A DNA stretch of 64,000 nucleotides from Methanobacteriota archaeon (GTDB lineage Archaea > Thermoplasmatota > Poseidoniia > Poseidoniales > Thalassarchaeaceae). Location of the stretch: positions 18,018 through 82,017 of the forward strand of contig PBGL02000011.1 in NCBI GenBank assembly GCA_002718995.2, written 5' to 3'. Shown one piece after another: positions 17,343 through 25,390 of this stretch (within the stretch, counting starts at the first letter, position 1; each line of letters begins with the position of its first letter). The translations under genes and the position numbers were made by a program. The notes beneath the pieces are model-generated. The model saw only the letters and a list, made by a program, of their open reading frames with translations. It was not told where the DNA came from and searched no databases.

Positions 17343-18587
17343 TCAGGCATCAGAATCTGAGAAGGACACTCCGCCTCCTCCTCCCTGAATTGCCTTCCAC
17401 TGCTCCCCTATTTCTGATGCTCTTTGACTAGGTTCCCAGACGTCTCTCTTCAGAGCACCCCTGAAGGGCATCCTCAGCACTCTCCTTCCATCACCCATCA
17501 CTTTATTCCTTAGCATGCCGAATCGAGCGATTGGCCAAATCATCCTTCTGAAGAAACCGGGCCGATACACCCAGCGCATGAATTCCAGACCATCCCCCTT
17601 TCTTTTCTGGTCCCTCATCCAATGATTGGCCACCATCTTGAAGCCTCGATCACCGATTCTGTTCATTAGAAATCTGTTAGTTGCACTAACTTTGATCAGG
17701 GGCAATAGGCGATCCTTCACCTCGTCCTCGTAGTCACACTCGCCAAGAATCGCCTTCCCCGCTAATACGCCACTCGTGATTGCGTAGCGCATTCCAAAGC
17801 CCCACATGAAATCTTGGAGCCCGCCTGCCTCTCCAACGTAATATCGGCCCTCGTGAACGTACTTCTCTGGGATCGAGAAGTCCCCCTTCCCTCCAACTCT
17901 CTTGATGGGCCTCCTATTCAGTTCGTATTTTTCTTCATACCAAGCTATGGTTTCATTGAGATAGCGACTGCTCTTCCTCTGTTTCCTCCATAGGCACGTG
18001 CAAATTAGCCCAACCCCATCGATGATAATCAAGTATGAGTAGGCCCCTGGTGCCAACTTGTCATTTAGCTGGAAAGTGACGTGATTGGGATGATCCGTAT
18101 GGAATACTTCCCCGAAGGCTATTGCGCTGGAGTCCTTTGGCCCAGCAGCAATAATCTGGCAATCTTCTGGAGATCTCTTGCTGCCATAGTGGATCTCTAC
18201 CCCAGCCGCTCTGGCCATTCTCTTGAATCCCTGATCTATGCAATGGTGATCAGTCCCCCTCTCGACAACCCTGAATGCAACTCCATCAGTTATTGGATTG
18301 GTAATTACATCATCAGGGTGGGCTAGATCTACTATGCTGAATGAATCAGACTTGAACTCATCAGGATCGAGCCCCCAATCCCTCATCTCATCAAAGAAAT
18401 CTCTTCGGCTAGTCCAGTTTTCCAATCCTTGGAAGTCTCCATCGAAACGAGCTCCGCTGTCTTTCCTGATTTCATGAACATGCACCTCTACCCCAGATTT
18501 CGCCAAAATGATGGCTGCAGAGAGGCCTGAAAGACCAGCTCCCAGAATGTGTACGGGCCCTTCAGTCACGAAGCTCCGATATGACAT
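17343..18587 (-). CDS. FAD-dependent oxidoreductase of the geranylgeranyl-reductase-like family
   Basis: A 414-residue flavoprotein. The N-terminal dinucleotide-binding fold is clear (HILGAGLSGLSAAIILAKSG), followed further in by the second FAD motif GEAGGLQDFMWGFGMRYAI, typical of geranylgeranyl reductase and related p-hydroxybenzoate-hydroxylase-fold enzymes. The C-terminal Gly-rich tail is low complexity. It is the first gene of the minus-strand operon leading to the BoxB-like oxygenase. It could hydroxylate or reduce a pathway intermediate, or be an unrelated isoprenoid-lipid reductase. No membrane anchor is seen. Confidence 0.8.
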   Translation of the reverse strand: MSYRSFVTEGPVHILGAGLSGLSAAIILAKSGVEVHVHEIRKDSGARFDGDFQGLENWTSRRDFFDEMRDWGLDPDEFKSDSFSIVDLAHPDDVITNPITDGVAFRVVERGTDHHCIDQGFKRMARAAGVEIHYGSKRSPEDCQIIAAGPKDSSAIAFGEVFHTDHPNHVTFQLNDKLAPGAYSYLIIIDGVGLICTCLWRKQRKSSRYLNETIAWYEEKYELNRRPIKRVGGKGDFSIPEKYVHEGRYYVGEAGGLQDFMWGFGMRYAITSGVLAGKAILGECDYEDEVKDRLLPLIKVSATNRFLMNRIGDRGFKMVANHWMRDQKRKGDGLEFMRWVYRPGFFRRMIWPIARFGMLRNKVMGDGRRVLRMPFRGALKRDVWEPSQRASEIGEQWKAIQGGGGGVSFSDSDA

Positions 18588-18648
18588 GGCCGCTTGAACA
18601 GTTGGGTCGTTCCGTTGTCTTCAAGCACCCATCCTGCATGGGAGAGCC

Positions 18649-19068
18649 GTGACCGTGCACGTCGTGACAGACGACACTTCGATAGAACCAGAGGAATTGA
18701 GAGATTTACTTTCCACGGATGGTTGTGGAAGCATCGTGAGTTTTGTAGGCCTTACCCGTGGATCGGACGGGGCAAATGAGGTTCACAGCCTCGAGTTCGA
18801 TGCATGGGGGGAGAAACTCCCTTCCGTCCTAGAATCAATAGCTCAGCAAGCGATTACAAAATTCGGCGTCTCGTCCGTTGTGATAGCCCATAGGACAGGA
18901 ATCGTACTTCCAGGGGAGACAATTGTTTGCATTCATGTCGGTTCTAAGCATAGGAGAGAGGGATTCGAGGGCTGTTCATGGATCATCGATGAACTCAAGG
19001 GGCAAGCCCCCCTGTGGAAGAAAGAGACACGCTCAGACGGAGTCCATTGGAAGGGGGGAATTGGTTGA
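18649..19068 (+). CDS. moaE: molybdopterin synthase catalytic subunit MoaE
   Basis: Large subunit of molybdopterin synthase, which uses the MoaD thiocarboxylate to add sulfur to cyclic pyranopterin monophosphate. The 139-residue protein has GSIVSFVGLTRG near the N-terminus, IAHRTGIVLPGE, the HRREGFEGCSWIIDELK segment and the catalytic Lys region APLWKKE. The start is a GTG at 18649. It is divergent from the flavoprotein operon and its stop overlaps the start of moaC. A MoaD gene is not in the window. Confidence 0.93.
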   Translation: MTVHVVTDDTSIEPEELRDLLSTDGCGSIVSFVGLTRGSDGANEVHSLEFDAWGEKLPSVLESIAQQAITKFGVSSVVIAHRTGIVLPGETIVCIHVGSKHRREGFEGCSWIIDELKGQAPLWKKETRSDGVHWKGGIG

Positions 19069-19514
19069 CAGATGCCATTGTACCAATAGGTCACAAATCA
19101 ATAGTACAGAGATATGCAGTGGCAACTGGTATTCTGGAAATTTCAGAAGATTCGGCAGATGCAATAAGAAATGGACAGGTCGCTAAAGGAGACGTATTGG
19201 AGGCTAGTACTGTGGCAGCCATACAAGCTGTAAAAGACACGCCAAGGATGATCCCACATTGCCACGTTATTCCGATCGAGTCGTGTAACGTGTCTTGGGA
19301 CTGGGAAGGAAATTCTCTGAGGTGCACCGTATCTGTCAGCGCCCACTGGAAGACTGGTGTGGAGATGGAGGCACTTTGCGGTGTTTCCACGGGACTCATG
19401 TGTGCATGGGACATGGTCAAATCAATGGAGAAAGACCACTCCGGTCAATATCCAGCTACCAGAATTAAGGAAATTAGAGTGATAGAGAAACACAAGGGCG
19501 ATGCGCAGGATTGA
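19065..19514 (+). CDS. moaC: cyclic pyranopterin monophosphate synthase MoaC
   Basis: Converts 3',8-cyclo-GTP into cyclic pyranopterin monophosphate, the step before MoaE/MoaD. The product has the MoaC core: AVATGILEIS, a KDTPRMIPHCHVIPIES segment carrying the conserved His residues, the GVEMEAL segment and AWDMVKSMEKD. A TTG at 19065 overlaps the moaE stop (TTGA), a coupling arrangement common here. A GTG at 19014 gives 17 more residues inside moaE. The N-terminus is a little shorter than in bacterial MoaC, lacking the usual FTHVD lead. Together with moaE it forms a two-gene molybdenum cofactor operon. Confidence 0.92.
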   Translation: MTDAIVPIGHKSIVQRYAVATGILEISEDSADAIRNGQVAKGDVLEASTVAAIQAVKDTPRMIPHCHVIPIESCNVSWDWEGNSLRCTVSVSAHWKTGVEMEALCGVSTGLMCAWDMVKSMEKDHSGQYPATRIKEIRVIEKHKGDAQD

Positions 19515-19538
19515 GAACCTCCACCCCCTCGCCCAAGC

Positions 19539-20492
19539 ATGGCGACCGTAGATTTGGAGAGCCACTTTCTCAATGCGACAGAAGCTGCTGCAGTAGCAGC
19601 ATCAGTTTGGAGGGGGAAGGGCGATGGAAAGGCTGCTGATGGGGCTGCTGTCGAAGCAATGAGGGCGGTATTTGACAAAGTTCCATTTGACGGCCGTGTT
19701 GCCATAGGAGAAGGCGAGAGAGACGATGCTCCCATGCTCTGGATTGGGGAGCCCCTAGGATCAATGCAAGGAAGCCCAGACGCCCCAAGTATAGACATAG
19801 CAGTTGACCCCCTTGAATGCACTAACCACGTGGCAAAGGACCTCCCAAACGCGATGGCCGTTCTCGCTGCAGCCCCTAGGGGGACTTTGCTGCATGCCCC
19901 TGATTGCTATATGGACAAAATCGCCGGCCCATCCGAACTTAGTGGTGAGATAAGTCTGGAGGCGGACGTTTCTTACAATGTAGAAGCGGCATGCGCTGCT
20001 CTGGGAAAGAGGTCCGATGAACTGAACGTGGTCGCTATGGATAGGCCAAGGCATGATCAGTTGGTGAAGGACCTCAAGGCCCATTCCGTGAATGTAATCC
20101 TCATCGGTGATGGGGATGTTTCAGCTGCTCTCAATGCCGCTGATCCAGATTCTCACATTGATATGCTAATGGGAATCGGAGCAGCCCCCGAAGGAGTGAT
20201 TACTGCTACTGCAATGAGGGGCCTAGATGCTCCATTCGAAGGTAGATTGGTTTTCAAGAACGAAGGACACAGGGAGCGCGCAGAGAGGATGATAGATGGA
20301 GATATAGAGAGGACGTGGGATAGGGACGAACTCTGTTCTTCCGATGACTCACTCTTCATCGGAACAGGTGTTTGCAAAGGTAGGACGGAGGGAGTAAGGA
20401 TGCTAGGCCAGGGCAGGGCAGCGGTTCACTCCGAGATCATTGACGTCGCCAATAAGGCTCACAGGTTCATTTCATCCGAGAGAGAACTCTGA
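19539..20492 (+). CDS. glpX: class II fructose-1,6-bisphosphatase (GlpX type)
   Basis: Hydrolyses fructose-1,6-bisphosphate in gluconeogenesis. The 317-residue product has the GlpX metal-binding motifs DGRVAIGEGERDDAPML and IAVDPLECTN, then APDCYMDKI and the GIGAAPEGV segment. The usual DPLEGT reads DPLECT, so a conserved Gly is replaced by Cys next to the metal ligands. The aldolase gene follows 44-90 bases later on the same strand. Most archaea use the bifunctional type V aldolase/phosphatase instead, so this pair is of bacterial style. Confidence 0.93.
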   Translation: MATVDLESHFLNATEAAAVAASVWRGKGDGKAADGAAVEAMRAVFDKVPFDGRVAIGEGERDDAPMLWIGEPLGSMQGSPDAPSIDIAVDPLECTNHVAKDLPNAMAVLAAAPRGTLLHAPDCYMDKIAGPSELSGEISLEADVSYNVEAACAALGKRSDELNVVAMDRPRHDQLVKDLKAHSVNVILIGDGDVSAALNAADPDSHIDMLMGIGAAPEGVITATAMRGLDAPFEGRLVFKNEGHRERAERMIDGDIERTWDRDELCSSDDSLFIGTGVCKGRTEGVRMLGQGRAAVHSEIIDVANKAHRFISSEREL

Positions 20493-20580
20493 AAGTTCAG
20501 GCCACGCAATCGCCCAAAAATAAAGAATACATACGATGGCTTCATTTCTCAGTCCCTTCTCGTCGTCACCGGTAATCGCT

Positions 20581-21591
20581 ATGGATAGAGAACTTCTTGA
20601 GAGAACAGCAAGTGAGTTAGTGGCTCCCGGAAGGGGAATTCTTGCTGCTGACGAGAGCAATGGAACAATGTCGAGTAGGCTTCAGGCTGTAGGCGTTGAA
20701 CCATCATCGGAATCACGGCGTGCATACAGATCAAACATATTCTCCACATCGGGCTACGAGTCTGCAGTTAGTGGAGTAATTCTCTTTGATGAGACAATTA
20801 GACAATCCATGGATGACGGCACTGCTATTCCTGATTACCTTGCAAGCCGAGGTGTTCACCCCGGGATCAAGGTAGACACAGGGGCCAAGGAGTTAGCCCA
20901 CCACTCCGGCGAGAAAATCACCGAAGGGTTGGATGGCCTAAGGGAGAGGTGCATGGAATACTTCTCAATGGGTGCTCGCTTTGCAAAATGGAGAGCAGTA
21001 ATTAGAATTGGCGAGGGCATGCCAAGCGATGCAAACATCTCCACGAACGCCCATGCCCTAGCTCGATATGCTGCAATTTGTCAGGAGCAAGGACTAGTTC
21101 CAATCATCGAGCCCGAGGTCATTATGGATGGTGATCATGATGCCCAGGCCTGCTATGATGTTACTGCAAGGATTCTCGATGCAACCTTTTCAGAGTGCAA
21201 GGCCCAAGGGGTTCACATTCCAGGGGCCCTGCTCAAGCCAAACATGATTTTACCTGGCAAAGATTGTCCCGATCAAGGAGATAGGGAACAAGCCGCACGG
21301 ATGACAGTTGAATGCCTGACAGCACACGTCCCACATGATATTCCTGGAATTGTTTTCCTTTCAGGAGGTCAGTCAGATGAAGATGCTACTGCCCACCTCA
21401 ATCTAATGAACGGAATGGACGTCGAACACCCATGGCAATTGTCCTACTCATACGGCAGAGCGCTCCTCGCCCACGCCCTCCAGACCTGGGCGAGCGGATC
21501 AAGTGAGGAGAGTCAGAATGCCTTTGCTCATCGGGCCTCAATGAACAGCCTAGCTAGAAGTGGAGATTGGTCCGCAGAGTTAGAAGTTTGA
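20581..21591 (+). CDS. class I fructose-bisphosphate aldolase, eukaryote/bacteria type
   Basis: Cleaves or makes fructose-1,6-bisphosphate through a lysine Schiff base. The 336-residue sequence follows the classical (animal and plant) class I aldolase: GILAADESNGTMSSRL at the N-terminus, GARFAKWRAV, IIEPEVIMDGDHD, the Schiff-base lysine in LLKPNMILPG, and FLSGGQSDEDATAHLN. It is not the short archaeal-type class I aldolase. The ATG at 20581 agrees with the family N-terminus. The earlier ATG at 20536 adds 15 residues and lies close to an AT-rich promoter-like box (aaaaataaag, 20516-20525). Works with the adjacent GlpX. Confidence 0.92.
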   Translation: MDRELLERTASELVAPGRGILAADESNGTMSSRLQAVGVEPSSESRRAYRSNIFSTSGYESAVSGVILFDETIRQSMDDGTAIPDYLASRGVHPGIKVDTGAKELAHHSGEKITEGLDGLRERCMEYFSMGARFAKWRAVIRIGEGMPSDANISTNAHALARYAAICQEQGLVPIIEPEVIMDGDHDAQACYDVTARILDATFSECKAQGVHIPGALLKPNMILPGKDCPDQGDREQAARMTVECLTAHVPHDIPGIVFLSGGQSDEDATAHLNLMNGMDVEHPWQLSYSYGRALLAHALQTWASGSSEESQNAFAHRASMNSLARSGDWSAELEV

Positions 21592-21603
21592 TTTGAGTAC
21601 TGC

Positions 21604-21858
21604 TCAATTCTCGCCGTCGAGAACCCCTGGCCTTAGTTGCCAGACGCATATTTCGTACCTTCCAGAAAGCGCGCCGCCCCTCTTTGTTGTTGCCACCTTC
21701 ATGATGTCCTTGTCCTTCGAAAGAACATTCCCCAACTGCTGAGGGGTAGTTCCGTGCCTCATGGTGGTGTTCACGTGCTCGAGTATCTCGGTAGTGTTCG
21801 CCTCACCCTTGTTGTGCAGATATTTCTTTATTTTTTGCCTAAGTCTTGTTGTCCTCAT
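21604..21858 (-). CDS. small winged-helix-like protein (second of a coupled pair)
   Basis: An 84-residue basic protein with no recognised family name. Its N-terminal half (KKYLHNKGEANTTEILEHVN) reads as a winged-helix DNA-binding unit. Its end, KRGGALSGRYEICVW, parallels RRSGIAGREYPLSEW in the upstream neighbour, so the two look like diverged paralogues. The ATG overlaps the TGA of the upstream gene (ATGA at 21855-21858). The pair probably binds DNA as two subunits, and the repeats in the promoter region at 22228-22338 are obvious candidate targets. Function as a regulator is inferred. Confidence 0.75.
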   Translation of the reverse strand: MRTTRLRQKIKKYLHNKGEANTTEILEHVNTTMRHGTTPQQLGNVLSKDKDIMKVATTKRGGALSGRYEICVWQLRPGVLDGEN

Positions 21859-22157
21859 TTTAACTCCTCCTTGTTGGGCTCCCCTCTTTCGTGGTAAGCC
21901 ACCCAATCATCGGTCGCCCATTCCGACAGTGGGTACTCCCTTCCTGCAATCCCGCTTCTCCTGACCGTTCCTATTCTGACGATTTTTCCGTCCATCTCAA
22001 GTATCGACGCAATATCGGATCGGGGGGTTTGCGAACTGCTCTGGGACTCAATCCAGGCAGATATTTCTGCGGTGTTCCTAGGTCTGTCTGAGATGAATTT
22101 CCTGATCATATTACGAATCTGGTCATTCTCCATTATTACTCGCCATTCCTTGGTCAC
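21855..22157 (-). CDS. small winged-helix-like protein (first of a coupled pair)
   Basis: Up to 100 residues (an ATG at 22133 would give 92). The segment around RNMIRKFISDRPRNTAEISAWIES looks like the first two helices of a winged helix. VRIGTVRRSGIAGREYPLSEW resembles the wing and the matching end of the downstream paralogue. It is transcribed away from the large winged-helix protein at 22388, from a shared AT-rich intergenic region. No known family is claimed; DNA binding is inferred from pattern and context. Confidence 0.75.
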   Translation of the reverse strand: MTKEWRVIMENDQIRNMIRKFISDRPRNTAEISAWIESQSSSQTPRSDIASILEMDGKIVRIGTVRRSGIAGREYPLSEWATDDWVAYHERGEPNKEELK

Positions 22158-22227
22158 GGTACCGCAGACGGCCCGATATTCACAGGACGGCGGGCACTGA
22201 TATAACCGTTCTGTACGATTTAATGCA

Positions 22228-22338
22228 ATTTAGTTACCAAACATGACGAATATTGTAGTAGATTTAGTTACATTATCAGGTGTTGAAATGAAACCACCCT
22301 ATTCTCCATCGGAAATGTGTAATTAAATGTAACTAAAC
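22228..22338. promoter_or_regulatory. divergent promoter region with three copies of an ATTTAGTTAC motif
   Basis: The motif ATTTAGTTAC occurs at 22228-22237 and again, extended to ATTTAGTTACAT, at 22262-22273. It appears inverted as ATGTAACTAAA at 22327-22337. The second and third copies are an 11-base inverted repeat. The region is strongly AT-rich and separates two divergent sets of winged-helix genes. A TATA-like tract (tttatttta) follows at about 22340-22350, 38-48 bases before the start of the 874-residue gene. The likely role is an operator for one of the flanking DNA-binding proteins. Confidence 0.55.
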
Positions 22339-22387
22339 AGTTTATTTTATTACTATTACATAATGTCGATTCAAACAGAGGTGCATT

Positions 22388-25012
22388 ATGGTGTCCGATG
22401 GTTCCCAAATTAAACCAGGGGAGCATCTGCAGTCACCCTCTGGCAAGATACGTAGTAGGAATCGAAGAAGGCTGTTGAACAGACTTGCCGATGGAGGTGC
22501 AACAGTTAGTGAGATGGCAACCGATTCTGGAATACGGGTCCCCCACGTATCTGCAGAAGTAAGGAAGATGAGAAACGATGCACTGGTAGACAGTGATATG
22601 CCCCCTGGGAGCAGAGGGGCGGTACTTCACCTGACTGACAAGGGATGGGATGCCGTAAGGTCCGACGAATGGTCCAGGGCATTGGAAGCACTCCCCCTCC
22701 CAGAAAATGATAATCAGATTTGCATCCTTTCTAGGGATGGCCCGAATCTTCTGATAGGGTTGATGGGCCCAACTGAATCCCCATTGATCCTAATTCCAGA
22801 TAAGCCACCTGAAATTATCGATAGCACAGAATCTTCCAGTGGAACAGAGGGGGTTCCTTGGAGCTGGGCAGCCATCAGGGAGAGGGGTCCAAGGTGGCTC
22901 GACCTCTCCAGCATGGAATCGCGCAGCTCGCCTTTGCCGATGGACAGAAGCAGGATCGATACTTTTTCAGAAGGACGTTCAGTAATCGGGATCGTCAGAG
23001 CAAGGCTATTAGATGAAGGCCGTCCGATTGCTGTAGCACCTGGCAGATGGTTCTCAGGACCAATACATAGGCCTGTACCGCCTCTGCCGGAGAACACCAT
23101 GCATAGGGGCCCATGGGTCCTAGGAACATGTCACAAAATGTCCCCCGACATTAGACCTAAGACAGCAGTAGCCGCCATTGCTGGAGACAGGCTGCCTCGA
23201 TCAATGCTCCTGAAGAGCTCGAGATCTTCAGCTATAGTAATTGCAAATTTGGGAGGTATCGATGTCAGTAGTATCCATTATCCGGTAGAATCACTGGATC
23301 ATTGGATAGAGGTCGCCCATCCCCGACTATCGGACTCAGAGAGGAGTAAGAGATGCCAGTCTCTGAAGGATAGGATATTGGGCAATCGAAGGTCGAAGAC
23401 AGAAGACTCTACTTGGAGGAGGTTCAGACGTGATTGGGGCCAGTCAGAATTTACCTCCGAGCCAATCAGTCCCGGATTTATAGATACCAGGGGCATTGGA
23501 AGCGCCGCTATTGAATCTCTAGTAAGATGGGTGTCTTCGGTACAGGAACGTCCGCCGATAGTAGTCGACCTCCCTAGCGACATTCCCAGTGATGTCGCTA
23601 TTTCCTTATCCTCCCATCCTAGTCTGAGGATGGTGATATTGGCCGAGAAGTCGCCCCATTTCTCCAATCTAGATCAATTATCACAAGACCCACTCAGGCC
23701 TCTCCCATGGATGATGCTAGAATTGAGGAGTGGCAAGTCATTACCGGTAAAGCTCGTCGATCCGGTGACCCACTCGCCAGATTCTGTCAGCATGCAATCG
23801 GGCGGAATCTCAGATAATGATCTTCCCGCGGGGACCCGATTCCTGATAGAGGAAGTAGAAGACCAGGAGTACTCGTCTATGATCAGATCGGCCTTGTCCC
23901 AATATCCAGAAGGAAACGAGGAGTGGGCTAATAGGATGGAAGCCAGCTATCCTATGGCTGCATGGATTGCCTCTCCTCCAAGAACCAGGTGGCCGAGATG
24001 GCAGAGACTAGGAAAGAGGCTTGATCCAAGATGGCTAGTCATGATGGATTTCTCATTCCTTCCGCTAGAGAGACTCTCCGAGGCGGCCGAAGTTGCTCCC
24101 GAGGAAGCTCTAGAAGAATTCTCGGAAAAATTCAGTGAGCTACTAAGGGAAGCTCCCGATTCTGCATTGAGGGCTAGGCCCACCATGGACTCAAGAAATG
24201 CCTCATCAGGAACTTCATGGGTAGCAGCTCAATTGCTAGCCAACTCTCCCTGGCTGCCGAATAGCCTTCACGGGGACCTGATGAAGTGGGCGATTGATGC
24301 ATGGCTATGTAAGCCCCCCGAGAAATCCCTCGCGGCATTACAAGGGGTGATGTGGCTGTACACGCGTGAGGATATGGAATCCACAGAAATTGATGGCATA
24401 TTGAGAGAAATAATCGAGAAGGGCAGGGAACTCGAGCATGGAAACGAGCTACTGATATGGTCTAACCTCGTAGATCGCTCACAAAGAATAGCTGAATTAG
24501 AAGTTGAACAGATAGGTCCGATACTATACTCTCTTCCTCTGAGTTGGTGGTCGGCAATTTCTCCGGATCTTCTTTTCAATATGCTTGAGGATGACGACAA
24601 ATTTGACTGGCTCCTAATGAATCCGGTTCCATGGCCTGCAGCCATCCTAAGAAAGCCCGGGGAAACGTGCAAAGCACCTGCTCTCAATGAACTAAGGCAT
24701 AGGGGCTGCGATCCAGAATTACGAGTTCTCTTATCCAGGAGGATGAGAAGCAGGGTCGAAGCAGAGGGCACTTTCCCAGGAGAACCATATTTGCTTGACC
24801 TACTTGATTCCCTTGATTCTGTTTTCGAGGGCAGGTCCCCAAAAATAGGGAGGACCCATCCACTAGTGGGGTGGCTCGCACAACCGTTGGAAAAATGGCC
24901 TTATTTCAGTACGAATGAATGTATCTCAGGAGATGCAAATGTGGCGGAGAGAATCATGCTCAAGGAATCCGGATTCCATGATGGACTCTCAGAATCCCCC
25001 ACTTTGGACTAG
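22388..25012 (+). CDS. large unknown protein with N-terminal winged-helix domain
   Basis: Not recognised. The protein has 874 residues. Residues ~25-95 resemble a MarR/ArsR-like winged helix (RRRLLNRLADGGATVSEMA, then VSAEVRKMRNDALV and LTDKGWDAVR). The remaining ~780 residues are acidic, rich in Trp, Pro, Ser and Glu, with no Walker motif, membrane helix or signal peptide that I can see. Several Leu/Trp-rich stretches suggest alpha-helical repeats in the C-terminal half. It faces the paired small winged-helix genes across the repeat-bearing region. A regulator that senses something through its large domain is possible, but this is a guess from layout. Confidence 0.75.
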   Translation: MVSDGSQIKPGEHLQSPSGKIRSRNRRRLLNRLADGGATVSEMATDSGIRVPHVSAEVRKMRNDALVDSDMPPGSRGAVLHLTDKGWDAVRSDEWSRALEALPLPENDNQICILSRDGPNLLIGLMGPTESPLILIPDKPPEIIDSTESSSGTEGVPWSWAAIRERGPRWLDLSSMESRSSPLPMDRSRIDTFSEGRSVIGIVRARLLDEGRPIAVAPGRWFSGPIHRPVPPLPENTMHRGPWVLGTCHKMSPDIRPKTAVAAIAGDRLPRSMLLKSSRSSAIVIANLGGIDVSSIHYPVESLDHWIEVAHPRLSDSERSKRCQSLKDRILGNRRSKTEDSTWRRFRRDWGQSEFTSEPISPGFIDTRGIGSAAIESLVRWVSSVQERPPIVVDLPSDIPSDVAISLSSHPSLRMVILAEKSPHFSNLDQLSQDPLRPLPWMMLELRSGKSLPVKLVDPVTHSPDSVSMQSGGISDNDLPAGTRFLIEEVEDQEYSSMIRSALSQYPEGNEEWANRMEASYPMAAWIASPPRTRWPRWQRLGKRLDPRWLVMMDFSFLPLERLSEAAEVAPEEALEEFSEKFSELLREAPDSALRARPTMDSRNASSGTSWVAAQLLANSPWLPNSLHGDLMKWAIDAWLCKPPEKSLAALQGVMWLYTREDMESTEIDGILREIIEKGRELEHGNELLIWSNLVDRSQRIAELEVEQIGPILYSLPLSWWSAISPDLLFNMLEDDDKFDWLLMNPVPWPAAILRKPGETCKAPALNELRHRGCDPELRVLLSRRMRSRVEAEGTFPGEPYLLDLLDSLDSVFEGRSPKIGRTHPLVGWLAQPLEKWPYFSTNECISGDANVAERIMLKESGFHDGLSESPTLD

Positions 25013-25030
25013 AGGAAATGGTATTTCTCC

Positions 25031-25345
25031 AAACCGAGGGGTTCTTGACCTACACTTCCGGCCGCAAGTTGCCCAGCGGCAACACCGTGTTGACGAAACC
25101 CCCTCGCCGGAGGTAGAGGATGAAACATGGTACCACGCATGGGTAGCCATCTGTCGAAGACCGACTTGACTGCCTCCAAGGCAGAATGACTGTCGGCGCA
25201 AAACAGATGGCCGGACCGGGACAAGGTCCCCTGAGGACCCGCGAGGGGATGAATCAAGGGACTACCACCCAGTCCGACAGACGTCCCGGGGTGGGTCAGG
25301 TGCTGGAGCATTGCAGTGAAGGCTACCGTTACGCCCCGGGGCACA
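25031..25345 (+). ncRNA. candidate structured RNA with 5' pseudoknot
   Basis: A 378-base gap without a credible gene, much richer in G and C than its flanks and full of complementary segments. Pairings: 25035-25041 with 25100-25106, and 25050-25061 with 25107-25116 (two bulges), which interleave as an H-type pseudoknot. A hairpin 25068-25072/25079-25083 sits inside its loop. A long hairpin is 25146-25154/25203-25211 (9 perfect pairs) enclosing 25161-25165/25192-25196 and 25171-25175/25179-25183. Others are 25218-25222/25226-25230, 25259-25263/25271-25275 and a final stem 25285-25291/25334-25340. Strand is taken from the neighbours; the class is unknown. Confidence 0.55.
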
Positions 25346-25390
25346 CTTTACTAACTAGAAATTAAAATTAGATTCATCGGTGAAACGAAT

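Noticed and set aside
25031..25345. RNase P RNA as identity of the structured block
   Set aside because: The universal GGAGGAAAGUCC core and the other conserved regions of archaeal RNase P RNA were not found on either strand, in spite of a CAGAATGAC-like string near 25182.
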